The notes below the pieces were generated by a model that was not told the DNA's origin, made no database searches, and saw only the letters and a program-made list of their open reading frames with translations. A stretch of 18,950 bases of DNA. Origin: an uncultured Bacteroidales bacterium. GTDB taxonomy: Bacteria; Bacteroidota; Bacteroidia; Bacteroidales; FEN-979. The translations under genes were made by a program, and so were the position numbers. The stretch is from assembly GCA_903928285.1 (NCBI GenBank), contig CAIYQH010000107.1:1-18950 (forward strand). Direction: 5' to 3'. Shown one piece after another: positions 7,669 through 15,359 of the stretch; position 1 is the stretch's first letter, and each line of letters starts with the position of its first letter.

Positions 7669-10027
7669 TGTTGAAATGGAAATTAAAGGTGACGGAGGGA
7701 ATGATCCCGAAAAGGTAAACCTTTTCTGCATAGGTGGTGTTCGGGTTGATGTTATCCTGGGTGAAATTGATCGACCAGGTATTGTGGCGGTCGTAGACAT
7801 TGTAGACTGAAAAGTTAAGATCCCAGTTGAATTTGCGATCTGCCTTCTCTTTGCTGTAAAGGGTTACGGCGACATCCAGCCTGTGGTAGTCCTGGTAACG
7901 GTACTGATTCCGGTCGGAATAGATCACGCTGATCTTGTTGCCGATTTCAATGCGCCCGATGGGAAAGGTGACCGGGGCGCCGGTTGCGTAGACCCAGTTG
8001 GCCGAGATGGCCCACCGTTTGCTTATCACGTAGTTAATCACCACCGAGATGTTGTGGGGCTTGTCGTATGGAGCAGGGTAAGGGTTTCCGTTATTGATCT
8101 CCTGGATCTGGCGGAAGGTGCGCGACCAGGTATAACTGACCCATCCGTTGAATTTCGTTTCATTCAGCCTTACGAGGAATTCTACGCCATATGAATAGGC
8201 CTTGCCGGTACGTACCTGCCCCTCGAGGGTGTCGTTTAGCAGCAGTTTGGCGAAATCCTTGAAGTCGACGACATGCTGCATCCATTTGTAATAGGTCTCC
8301 ACCGAGGTTTCGATGGTGTTGTGGCGGAAATTGCGGAAATAGCCGATGGCCACCTGGTCGGCAAGCTGCGGCTTGATGTTGGGACTGGCCGGGAACCAGA
8401 CGTCGAGCGGCGTACCGACGGTCGAATTCTGCGCCAGCTGAAGATACTGGTAGGTTCTCGCATAACTGGCCTTGATCGAATGACGGCTGTTGAAATCATA
8501 GAGTACCCCGAGCCTTGGTTCAAGTCCGGCATAGGTGTTATACAGCGTGCCTGATTTGTAAACCGTTGAATCAATTACCGTATGCGACGCGGTGTAGTGG
8601 TAAACAGTGCCAGGCCCCGTATTCTGGAACATGGAGAGCCGCAAGCCATACTTGGCAGTAAAATGATCGCCGAATTTTTGCTCATTGCTGGCATAGATAC
8701 CGGTCTCGAACCCGTAATTGTTGGGAACCTTTACCGACTTCAGCACCGACTGGTCGCCGATTCCCTTCGCCTCGCCCGGGCTGAACATATGATAGATCTC
8801 CGAAAACCCGAAACGGATCGTATTCCGGGTATTCAGGTAATAGCTGAAGTCGCCCTTGGACCCGAGATCGCGGAGGTAGGAGGTCCAGTCAAACGAATTG
8901 GTGTTGCCGGTAGGCGTGCTCAGGTTATACAGGTAATTGCTGTAAATGAAGGAGAAATTGGAGAAGAGCTGGCGGGTAAAGAGGTGGTTCCAGCGCAGGG
9001 TGGCTGTTTCGTTGCCCCATTGCATCTGGGCAAATCCGTTTTTAAACACGTCGCGCCCGAAATATCCCGACAGGAAGATCTGGTTGTTGTCATTGATCTT
9101 GTAGTTGATCTTGGCGTTCAGGTCGTAAAAATAAAGTTTGTCGTTGTGGAGCGAAACATTGGAGGAGAGGGGCAGGAACAGGTCGGCATAGGTACGGCGC
9201 CCTGAAATGACAAACGAACAACGGTCCTTCAGGATCGGGCCTTCAACCGTAAGGCGGCTGGAGATCAGGCCGATCCCGCCGTTTACCTCGATTTTCTTGG
9301 TATTGCCTTCGTTCATCCTCACATCGAGAACCGATGAAAGCCGGCCCCCGTAATTCGCAGGGATATCGCCCTTGTATAGCTTCACATCCTTGATGGCATC
9401 ATTGTTGAATACCGAGAAAAAACCCATCAGGTGAGAGGCATTATAAACAGTGGCTTCATCAAGCAGGATCAGGTTCTGGTCGGAAGCGCCGCCCCTGACG
9501 CTGAATCCGCTTGAACCCTCACCGACCGACTGCACCCCGGGCAGCATCTGGATGGCCTTGATCACATCCACTTCGCCGAAAAGGGCGGGAATGCGCTGGA
9601 TGGTCTTGATATCCATCCGGAAGGTACTCATTTCGGGCTTTACCACATTTTTATCATTCTTTTCACTCGTGATCTCCACCTCCTTCAGATTACGAAGCAG
9701 GGCCTCCAGCTCCAGGCTGATCCTCACATCCTTTGTTACCGTCAGGTCCACAGTCTTTTCGATTGTCTGGTAACCTACATAGGAGTATATCAGGGTGTAT
9801 TTCCCGGCGTTCATGGTTAGCGAGTAATTGCCATATACATCAGAAACGGCGCCTGTTTTCAGCTCCCTGACAAAAACGGTGGCCCCCACCAGCGCCTCTC
9901 CGCTGCGCTTGTCGGTAAGCCGGCCGCTGACCGATGCCCGGGTAGGGTTTTCATCTGGTCCCCCCGATACCGACAGGGCCGAAAAGAACATGATACAGGA
10001 GAGAAACAGGAAGAGGGCTGACTTCAT
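7661..10027 (-). CDS. TonB-dependent outer-membrane receptor with carboxypeptidase-regulatory-like domain
   Basis: A 788-residue outer-membrane transporter. The ATG at 10027 directly precedes a signal peptide (MKSALFLFLSCIMFFSALS); a TTG two codons earlier is less likely. Residues about 32-110 are a CarboxypepD_reg-like domain (VSGRLTDKRSGEALVGATV, GNYSLTMNAGKYTL, YVGYQTIEKTVDL). The plug follows at about 130-250 (FGEVDVIKAIQMLPGVQS, GFSVRGGASDQNLILLDEATVYN, LYKGDIPANYGGRLSSVLDV). The rest is a 22-strand-type barrel with many aromatic strand ends, finishing VTFNFHFNND. It depends on TonB-ExbBD for energy. The linked DUF4249 gene and lack of a SusD-like gene argue against a glycan-uptake Sus pair. 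Substrate unknown; metal chelates or peptides are options. It starts 20 bases after the Sua5-family gene, apparently in one transcript. Confidence 0.92.
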   Translation of the reverse strand: MKSALFLFLSCIMFFSALSVSGGPDENPTRASVSGRLTDKRSGEALVGATVFVRELKTGAVSDVYGNYSLTMNAGKYTLIYSYVGYQTIEKTVDLTVTKDVRISLELEALLRNLKEVEITSEKNDKNVVKPEMSTFRMDIKTIQRIPALFGEVDVIKAIQMLPGVQSVGEGSSGFSVRGGASDQNLILLDEATVYNASHLMGFFSVFNNDAIKDVKLYKGDIPANYGGRLSSVLDVRMNEGNTKKIEVNGGIGLISSRLTVEGPILKDRCSFVISGRRTYADLFLPLSSNVSLHNDKLYFYDLNAKINYKINDNNQIFLSGYFGRDVFKNGFAQMQWGNETATLRWNHLFTRQLFSNFSFIYSNYLYNLSTPTGNTNSFDWTSYLRDLGSKGDFSYYLNTRNTIRFGFSEIYHMFSPGEAKGIGDQSVLKSVKVPNNYGFETGIYASNEQKFGDHFTAKYGLRLSMFQNTGPGTVYHYTASHTVIDSTVYKSGTLYNTYAGLEPRLGVLYDFNSRHSIKASYARTYQYLQLAQNSTVGTPLDVWFPASPNIKPQLADQVAIGYFRNFRHNTIETSVETYYKWMQHVVDFKDFAKLLLNDTLEGQVRTGKAYSYGVEFLVRLNETKFNGWVSYTWSRTFRQIQEINNGNPYPAPYDKPHNISVVINYVISKRWAISANWVYATGAPVTFPIGRIEIGNKISVIYSDRNQYRYQDYHRLDVAVTLYSKEKADRKFNWDLNFSVYNVYDRHNTWSINFTQDNINPNTTYAEKVYLFGIIPSVTFNFHFNND

Positions 10028-10047
10028 GGGCAAAGGTGGTTTTACTG

Positions 10048-10632
10048 TTATTTTCTGATGATCCGGAATTCTCCGTTAACGTCGAGTTTGATGATCTGAG
10101 AAGGCCTGAAATTGCCGGATTGCCCGAAGGAAGCATCCACAGCATGGTCAACCCCTTCGATAATCCTCTGGTCGATGGCGTTGTAGTTTGCGGGAGGATC
10201 CGCACCCGAGAGGTTGGCAGAGGTTGATACGATGGGTTTGCCGAATTGGCTGATCAATTGCCTGCAGAATTCGTCTTTTACAACCCGGATGGCCACCGAA
10301 CGATCGTCGGCAATGACATTGGCGGCCAGGTTCTGAGCTTCCGGGTAGATGATCGTCAGCGGTGATTCGGCAAAGTCGACCAGGTCCCAGGCCATTTCGG
10401 GCATGACCTTCACGTAACGCTGGATCTTTTCAGGCGTGTCGGTCAGGATGATCATACGCTTGCTCTCATTCCTGTTTTTTAATTTGTAAATCTTCTCAAC
10501 GGCAGTGGCATTGGTGGCATCGCAACCGATACCCCAGATGGTGTCGGTGGGATAGAGAAGGATGCCGCCCTCCTTTAATATCCTGATACAAGTATTGATT
10601 TCCTCGCCGGCAGAGGTTGTGGGTATCTTCAT
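10048..10632 (-). CDS. L-threonylcarbamoyladenylate synthase (Sua5/YciO/YrdC family)
   Basis: Cytosolic enzyme making threonylcarbamoyl-AMP from threonine, bicarbonate and ATP, the first step of t6A37 in ANN-decoding tRNAs. A 194-residue single-domain product. The start at 10632 (MKIPTTSAGEEINTCIRILKEGG) puts the family's usual N-terminus first; a start at 10674 would add 14 residues. Visible family motifs are GGILLYPTDTIWGIGCDA, KNRNESKRMIIL, DRSVAIRVVKD and VSTSANLSG near the middle to C-terminal part, which line the ATP and threonine site. It has only the YrdC domain, no Sua5 C-terminal domain, so it is TsaC-like. It is preceded by 113 bases after the GT9 gene and followed closely by the TonB receptor gene, with no functional link apparent. 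YciO-type paralogues cannot be fully excluded. Confidence 0.9.
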   Translation of the reverse strand: MKIPTTSAGEEINTCIRILKEGGILLYPTDTIWGIGCDATNATAVEKIYKLKNRNESKRMIILTDTPEKIQRYVKVMPEMAWDLVDFAESPLTIIYPEAQNLAANVIADDRSVAIRVVKDEFCRQLISQFGKPIVSTSANLSGADPPANYNAIDQRIIEGVDHAVDASFGQSGNFRPSQIIKLDVNGEFRIIRK

Positions 10633-10745
10633 GTTGGAAAGTGAATGTTTTCTGGTTTGGGAGGTGTTACTCAAGCCCGATCTGTTATGCGATAGATAAC
10701 GGTAAAGTAGCTGACAAATTGCCCAACGCCTGCGCAGGTTGAAAA

Positions 10746-11747
10746 TCAGGAATTGGCATCGTGTAATAATCTGTTTGTCAGCTGTTCATTCCTGATCTCA
10801 TATCCGCATCTGAAATGTTTTTGGGGACAGCTCCTGTACCCGTGAAGTCCGCAGGGACGGCAGGGGAGGGGGTGATCAATTTCCACCACTACCGAATCAT
10901 CGGACAGGGGCCCAAAGCCAAAGCCGGGTATCGTGGAACAGTAGATAGCGGTAATAGGCGCATTGACTGCCGAAGCCAGGTGCATCGGAGCAGAGTCGTT
11001 GGTGAAATTCATCGCGGCATGCTGCATCAGGGCCGCCGACTGAAGGAAGGTCAGGTTTCCGGCAAGGTTCCTGGTATTGGGATGTGATGCCTTTGCCATG
11101 ATCTTCGCACAAAGTTCCTGGTCATCGCCAGCTCCCAGCAAATAAATGGCCGAATCAACAGGCACCTGTTTGATGAGGTCAACCCATTTTTCAAGAGGAT
11201 ATTGCTTGGTAAACCAAAGCGATGCGGGCGAGAGGGTGTAATAGGTGCCGGTATTGAGCGGCGCTATATGCGCAGCATCTGAGGCGGACGGGTACAGCCG
11301 TGGCATACAGGCACCCTCGCCTGTAATCTCCTCAACCAGCGACAGATTACGGTAGATCTCATGAATGCCGTCGAGGGTATGGGCAATCTTCTTCGTAAAC
11401 TGGAAGGAGAGCGGGTTCTTGTCGAATCCGATGGTCATTGCGGCACCGGAAAAAGCAGTCATCAGTCCGGTCTTGAAAAAGCGCTGGAGGTTGACTACCA
11501 GGCTGTATTTGTTTCTCCGCACCTGTCTCATCAACAGGGCGAAGTTGCGGGTCGAACGGCTCCGCTTATCCCACACCAGCACCTCATGAAGAAACGGATG
11601 GGCAGCGAACAACGATTCATTTCCCTTTTTCACCAGCAGGTCTATGGAACTGCCGGGTAAATACCTGTGTAATTTTTCCACCACAGGGGTTGCCAGGATG
11701 ACATCTCCGATGGAGGCGGTTTGGATGACCAGGATCTTGTTCGTCAT
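10746..11747 (-). CDS. Glycosyltransferase family 9 (LPS heptosyltransferase-like)
   Basis: A 333-residue cytosolic or membrane-associated GT-B enzyme. The N-terminal Rossmann half begins KILVIQTASIGDVILATPVVEKL (5-27), the classic GT9 start. The nucleotide-sugar half shows YTLSPASLWFTKQYPLEKW (170-188) and NDSAPMHLASAVNAP (250-264). Near the end is a four-cysteine cluster (C296, C299, C307, C314 in PCRPCGLHGYRSCPQKHFRC), also present in many LPS heptosyltransferases. Such enzymes transfer ADP-heptose to the inner core of lipopolysaccharide; the exact sugar is not visible. Its ATG overlaps the dapD stop (ATGA, 11744-11747), so it is translationally coupled to dapD. Confidence 0.88.
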   Translation of the reverse strand: MTNKILVIQTASIGDVILATPVVEKLHRYLPGSSIDLLVKKGNESLFAAHPFLHEVLVWDKRSRSTRNFALLMRQVRRNKYSLVVNLQRFFKTGLMTAFSGAAMTIGFDKNPLSFQFTKKIAHTLDGIHEIYRNLSLVEEITGEGACMPRLYPSASDAAHIAPLNTGTYYTLSPASLWFTKQYPLEKWVDLIKQVPVDSAIYLLGAGDDQELCAKIMAKASHPNTRNLAGNLTFLQSAALMQHAAMNFTNDSAPMHLASAVNAPITAIYCSTIPGFGFGPLSDDSVVVEIDHPLPCRPCGLHGYRSCPQKHFRCGYEIRNEQLTNRLLHDANS

Positions 11748-12559
11748 ACGGCTACGTCAAATTCGCGTAAGGCCTGGTTCAGCGAGGTTTTCAGATCGGT
11801 GGAGGGCTTCCGCTGACCGATGATCAGCGCACAGGGTACCTGGTAGGTGCCGGCGGGAAAAACTTTTGGCAGCGTTCCCGGGATAACCACCGACCTTTCG
11901 GGGATATAACCCTTGTATTCGATGGCCTTATCGCCCGAAACATCGATGATTTTTGTGGATCCCGTCAATACGACATTGGCCCCCAGCACCGCTTCGCGAC
12001 CGACCCTGACCCCTTCGACTACGATGCAGCGGGAACCCAGGAAACAATGGTCTTCAATGATTACGGGCGCCGCCTGGACAGGTTCCAGCACCCCGCCGAT
12101 GCCGACCCCGCCGCTGAGGTGGCAGTGGCTGCCGATCTGGGCGCAGGAGCCTACGGTGGCCCAGGTGTCGATCATGGTTCCGGGACCGACCCAGGCGCCG
12201 ATATTGATATAGGAGGGCATCATGATCACCCCCTCCGAAATAAAAGCGCCATAACGGGCAATGGCATGGGGAACAACACGGATACCTAATTTGTCATAAT
12301 CTCTCTTCAGGGGGATCTTATCATAAAACTGGAATGGACCCACCTCGGTCAGTTCCATCTTCATGATGGGAAAGTAGAGGATAACAGCCTTCTTGATCCA
12401 CTCATGGGTAATCCAATTCCCCGCCTGCGGGCTGGCAATCCGAAGCGCTCCCAGGTCAAGCCGGGCAACAACCTCCCTGATAGTCTCCCTGGTTTCATCC
12501 TGCTTCAGTAACTCCCGGTCTATCCAGGCTGCTTCTATCCTTGCTTTCAGGTCGGTCAT
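11744..12559 (-). CDS. dapD: Tetrahydrodipicolinate N-succinyltransferase
   Basis: A 271-residue enzyme of the succinylase branch of lysine and meso-diaminopimelate synthesis, using succinyl-CoA. The start MTDLKARIEAAWIDRELL at 12559 aligns with the normal DapD N-terminus. An in-frame start at 12586 and a longer frame to 12673 exist but add non-family sequence. The core is a left-handed beta-helix with hexapeptide repeats, seen in PSYINIGAWVGPGTMIDTW, SHCHLSGGVGIGGVLEP and FLGSRCIVVEGVRVGREA. Conserved VVPHAIARYG and KRDYDKLGIR precede it, and RKPSTDLKTSLNQALREF closes it. The leader to the start is about 150 bases if the -7 element at 12717-12724 is used. The downstream GT9 gene overlaps by 4 bases. 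Confidence 0.97.
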   Translation of the reverse strand: MTDLKARIEAAWIDRELLKQDETRETIREVVARLDLGALRIASPQAGNWITHEWIKKAVILYFPIMKMELTEVGPFQFYDKIPLKRDYDKLGIRVVPHAIARYGAFISEGVIMMPSYINIGAWVGPGTMIDTWATVGSCAQIGSHCHLSGGVGIGGVLEPVQAAPVIIEDHCFLGSRCIVVEGVRVGREAVLGANVVLTGSTKIIDVSGDKAIEYKGYIPERSVVIPGTLPKVFPAGTYQVPCALIIGQRKPSTDLKTSLNQALREFDVAV

Positions 12560-12716
12560 AAGTCGTTTAAATTTGGAAAACCCCATGGGGCCCGGAGTCT
12601 GTAAAATATATTGTCGTTTTAATAAGAATCCTGTCGCCAGAATGAATCCGTTTGATTTAAACACAATGTTCACAATGGCCTTCCTTGCGTCATCTTTTCC
12701 ACAGAATACTCCTTTC

Positions 12717-12724
12717 CAAAATTA
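12717..12724 (-). promoter_or_regulatory. Candidate dapD promoter -7 element
   Basis: The minus strand reads TAATTTTG at 12724-12717, an exact TAnnTTTG match in the dapD/ruvX divergent region. A TTTG at the standard 19-21 base spacing is missing (nearest copies are 10 and 28 bases away), so support is limited. It would give a leader of about 150 bases for dapD. Confidence 0.3.
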
Positions 12725-12752
12725 GATAAAATTTCAAAACTTTGTACCTTTG
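12722..12752 (+). promoter_or_regulatory. ruvX-def operon promoter
   Basis: TACCTTTG (12745-12752) matches the Bacteroidota -7 element exactly. TTAG (12722-12725), one change from the TTTG -33 element, lies 19 bases upstream, the expected spacing. The ATG at 12768 follows 15 bases after the -7 element, so the leader would be short. It overlaps the candidate dapD element on the other strand. Confidence 0.6.
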
Positions 12753-12767
12753 CAAAAAATCGGGTAA

Positions 12768-13196
12768 ATGGGCAGGATTGTTGCAATTGATTACGGGCAG
12801 AAGCGGACCGGACTGGCCGTGACCGACGAGCTGAAGATAATCGCCACAGGCCTGACCACCGTCAAAACTGCCGACCTGCTTGATTTTTTAAAGGATTATG
12901 TCCTGAAAAACACTGTCGAGTGTTTTGTCGTTGGCGAACCAAAACAGATGAACAACACCGCCTCCGAATCGGCCCTGTTCATCGAGCCCTTCGTGGAAAA
13001 GCTCAGGAGCGCCTTCACAACCATTCCGGTTCATCGTATGGATGAGCGCTTTACCTCGAAAATGGCCACCCGGACCATCCGGGAGGCCGGGTTGAAAAAG
13101 AAGGACCGGCAGGACAAGGCGCTGGTTGATACCGTGAGCGCCACCATCATCCTCCAGTCGTACATGGAGATGGTGAGTTACGGTGCCCGTTCGTGA
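12768..13196 (+). CDS. ruvX: YqgF/RuvX RNase H-like putative Holliday junction resolvase
   Basis: A 142-residue cytosolic protein of the usual YqgF size (about 138-150). The RNase H-like fold is seen in IVAIDYGQKRTGLAVTD (4-20, D8), VVGEPKQMN (54-62, E57), the DERFTS motif (92-97) and DTVSATIIL (121-129, D121). These acidic residues are the metal ligands of the family. Members were predicted to be resolvases and act in 16S rRNA 5' processing in E. coli and related roles elsewhere, so the name RuvX is conventional. It is the first gene of a plus-strand cluster with def and a lipoprotein gene. Divergent from dapD by 208 bases. Confidence 0.93.
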   Translation: MGRIVAIDYGQKRTGLAVTDELKIIATGLTTVKTADLLDFLKDYVLKNTVECFVVGEPKQMNNTASESALFIEPFVEKLRSAFTTIPVHRMDERFTSKMATRTIREAGLKKKDRQDKALVDTVSATIILQSYMEMVSYGARS

Positions 13197-13263
13197 CGGG
13201 AGGCGGCATGGTGTGGCCGGCACCGTTTAAACAATCATTGTTTTATAATAAAATGGAAAAAAT

Positions 13264-13836
13264 ATGATATTGCCAGTGGTTGCCTATGGACATCCTGTAT
13301 TGAAAAAGGTTGCAGAACCGATCGATACAGGCTATCCTGATTTCAGCGAATTTCTTGAAAATATGTGGGAAACCATGTATCAGTCGGATGGGGTAGGACT
13401 GGCTGCCCCCCAGGTAAACCGTTCCATCAGGGTGATCGTGATCGATGCCTCCGCCTTCGCTGAAAAATACCCGGAAGCGGAGCAATTCAGGAAGGCCCTG
13501 GTCAATGCAGAGATATACCACGAAGAGGGAGAGGAGTTCTCCTTTAACGAAGGTTGCCTGAGTTTCCCCGGACTTCGCGAGGATATTGTGCGCAAACCTG
13601 TGATCCATATAAAATACCTCGATGAAAATTTCGTTGAACATGATGAACGCTACGACGGTGTTCTCGCCAGGATCATTCAGCATGAATATGACCACATCGA
13701 GGGTATTGTCTTTGTTGATCGGTTGCCCTCCCTGAAAAAGATGCTGCTGAAGCGAAGGTTGGCCGAGATCAGCAAAGGGAATGTGGAAGTTTCTTACAAG
13801 ATGCTGTTTCCCCAGATAAAAAAGGCCAGAAGATAA
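13264..13836 (+). CDS. def: Peptide deformylase
   Basis: A 190-residue cytosolic metalloenzyme that removes the formyl group from the N-terminus of new proteins. All three family motifs are intact: GVGLAAPQ (43-50), EGCLSFPG (96-103, metal ligand C98) and QHEYDHIEG (139-147, metal ligands H140 and H144, catalytic E141). The length fits the family. It lies 67 bases after ruvX. That gap contains a perfect 7-bp dyad (AAACAAT, C, ATTGTTT, 13229-13243), which could be a minor regulatory or stability element. The lipoprotein gene follows after 27 bases, so they are likely co-transcribed. Confidence 0.97.
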   Translation: MILPVVAYGHPVLKKVAEPIDTGYPDFSEFLENMWETMYQSDGVGLAAPQVNRSIRVIVIDASAFAEKYPEAEQFRKALVNAEIYHEEGEEFSFNEGCLSFPGLREDIVRKPVIHIKYLDENFVEHDERYDGVLARIIQHEYDHIEGIVFVDRLPSLKKMLLKRRLAEISKGNVEVSYKMLFPQIKKARR

Positions 13837-13863
13837 ACGATAACTGAACCATATTTTTTAACA

Positions 13864-14439
13864 ATGAAAAGAACGACAGTATTATTAGTTTGTGGTGTCT
13901 TTGCCATACTTGCAGGATGCAGCCCTTCGCGGGAAAAAACGGTAGCCAGGATACAGAGTCTTGAAAAACGACTTTTTGCTGCAGAATCGGTCAGTTTTGA
14001 CAGGGAAAAGGCCGACACCCTGCTGCAGCTTTACGCTGCTTTTATAAAAGATCATCCCAAAGATACCATGTCGCCCGGCTTTTTGTTTAAATCGGCCAAT
14101 GTGGTGATGAATATGGGAGAGGGGGGCAAGGCGATTGCTTTGTTTGACCAGTATATCCAGAATTATCCGGATAAACCGAAAGCAGCCATCTGCATGTTTT
14201 TCAAGGCCTTTGTTTATGAAAATGTGGTTCACGACCTTGACAGGGCCCGTGAAACCTACCTGCAGTTCATGGAAAAATATCCCAAAAACGATTTCGTAAA
14301 GGATGCCAAACTGGCCCTGATGAACCTGGGCAAATCACCCGAAGCGCTCGTAAAGGAGTTCGAGGCAAAACGCCAGGCCGACAGCCTCCGCATCGCCGAC
14401 TCCCTGGCAAAAACCCCAAAACCTAAAAAACGTAAATAA
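13864..14439 (+). CDS. Tetratricopeptide-type lipoprotein
   Basis: A 191-residue lipoprotein. MKRTTVLLVCGVFAILAGC is a short signal with lipobox LAGC, C19 being the lipidated cysteine. The mature part is helical with TPR-like spacing: LLQLYAAFIKDHPKD, KAIALFDQYIQNYPDKPKA, RARETYLQFMEKYPKND. Tyr/Phe and Pro at the usual TPR positions fit BamD/YbgF-like repeats. The end is Lys/Pro-rich (KTPKPKKRK). It is probably a periplasm-facing adaptor, but no partner can be named, and the length is short for BamD. It ends in the run of 9-bp repeats that fills the gap to dacA. Confidence 0.8.
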   Translation: MKRTTVLLVCGVFAILAGCSPSREKTVARIQSLEKRLFAAESVSFDREKADTLLQLYAAFIKDHPKDTMSPGFLFKSANVVMNMGEGGKAIALFDQYIQNYPDKPKAAICMFFKAFVYENVVHDLDRARETYLQFMEKYPKNDFVKDAKLALMNLGKSPEALVKEFEAKRQADSLRIADSLAKTPKPKKRK

Positions 14440-14490
14440 GCATTGCCTGCATTGCCTGCATTGCCTGCATTGCTTGCATTGCCTGCATTA
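14440..14490. repeat. 9-bp tandem repeat (GCATTGCCT) filling a convergent gene gap
   Basis: Starting on the base after the lipoprotein stop, GCATTGCCT occurs at 14440, 14449 and 14458, GCATTGCTT at 14467, GCATTGCCT at 14476 and a partial GCATTA at 14485-14490. The last partial unit contains the dacA stop (14488-14490). The whole 48-base gap between two convergent genes is therefore repeat. Read on the minus strand it would give Asn-Ala-Gly repeats, but no gene supports that. Confidence 0.92.
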
Positions 14491-15270
14491 TTTAAAAAGG
14501 CTCTCCAGGAAATTCGACAATCCGGTAGGGGAGATGTTCTCAAACAGCAGCCCTTCATATGAATAGGCTATTTCGCCGCGTTCTTCCGATACGATGATGG
14601 CGATGGCATCTGATTTCTCAGTGATCCCGACCGCAGCCCGGTGGCGTAATCCGTAAAAGGGGGGGATCGTCGCCTTGTTCGATACCGGCAGGATGCAACG
14701 CGCCGCCCTGATCTTGTCGCCGATGATCACCACGGCCCCGTCGTGCAGGGGACTGTTCTTAAAGAAAATCGTTTCAATAAGCACCTCGGAAATATAGGCA
14801 TCGACTGGCTGTCCGGTGGCAATATACTGGGCCAGTTCGTTTTGCTGCGCAATCACAATCAGGGCGCCTGTTTTTGTTTCGGCCATCTTCTGACAGGCCT
14901 TTACGATCTTGTCGATGTTCAGGTTGATGGGATTGTTGACCTTGAACCGCCAGAACAAAAAACGCCGGCGCTGGTTCTTGATGATCCTGAGGTTTCCGAC
15001 CATCAGTAAAAACTGCCTTATTTCGGGCTGGAAAACCACGATCAGCGCAATGACCCCGACACTGATGAACTGCCCCAGGATCTCGGTGAGCAGCTGCATA
15101 TGTAAGGCTTTGACAACTTTCCAGATGATGTAAAGGGCGATGATGCCGATAAATATCCTGATACCGGCCGTACCCTTGACCAGGTTGTAAATTTCATATA
15201 ACAGGATCGCAAAAAGGATAATGTCAACAACATCAACAATACGCAATGAAAAAAGGCCTACAAGCAACAT
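14488..15270 (-). CDS. dacA: Diadenylate cyclase (CdaA/DacA-type)
   Basis: Membrane enzyme making c-di-AMP from two ATP. A 260-residue product starting at the ATG 15270, with three N-terminal membrane helices (about 11-29, 36-52, 68-81) followed by a DisA_N cyclase domain. The domain carries SPLHDGAVVI (173-182, DGA 177-179) and GLRHRAAVGITE (207-218, RHR 209-211), the ATP/metal site motifs of diadenylate cyclases. Length and order match the TIGR00159/CdaA family. The gene lies 89 bases after folP on the same strand. No cdaR/ybbR or glmM partner lies beside it, so regulation by the usual Firmicutes partner is not supported here. Confidence 0.95.
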   Translation of the reverse strand: MLLVGLFSLRIVDVVDIILFAILLYEIYNLVKGTAGIRIFIGIIALYIIWKVVKALHMQLLTEILGQFISVGVIALIVVFQPEIRQFLLMVGNLRIIKNQRRRFLFWRFKVNNPINLNIDKIVKACQKMAETKTGALIVIAQQNELAQYIATGQPVDAYISEVLIETIFFKNSPLHDGAVVIIGDKIRAARCILPVSNKATIPPFYGLRHRAAVGITEKSDAIAIIVSEERGEIAYSYEGLLFENISPTGLSNFLESLFK

Positions 15271-15359
15271 ATGGTTTGATTAAAAGAACAGTAAAACGTT
15301 AACGATTGAACATCCCGCTCCTTCCGGACGGATATCTTTTCAAAGTTAACAAATTCCCG

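Noticed and set aside
8582..9205. Plus-strand open frame of 207 codons inside the TonB receptor gene
   Set aside because: The minus strand codes for an intact TonB receptor barrel over the same bases; the plus frame has no recognisable domain.
10684..10738. GTTAT/ATAAC dyad and CCTGCGCAGG palindrome between the GT9 and Sua5-family genes as terminator or operator
   Set aside because: Arms are short, there is no T-run, and neither lies at a clear promoter; compatible with chance.
12581..12590. CCCCATGGGG dyad in the dapD leader as a terminator or attenuator
   Set aside because: The loop would be only two bases, too small for a stable hairpin; it is a plain DNA palindrome, although TTTT follows on the minus strand.
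13210..13224. GGTG/CACC hairpin after ruvX as a terminator
   Set aside because: Only four base pairs, with a short T-run of three; def follows closely on the same strand, so read-through is more likely.
14440..14490. CRISPR-like array
   Set aside because: Units are only 9 bases with no spacers; it is a simple tandem repeat.
14256..14558. Minus-strand frame of 100 codons with Asn-Ala-Gly repeats through the 9-bp repeat
   Set aside because: The repetitive peptide is only the translation of the intergenic repeat, and the frame overlaps two real genes.
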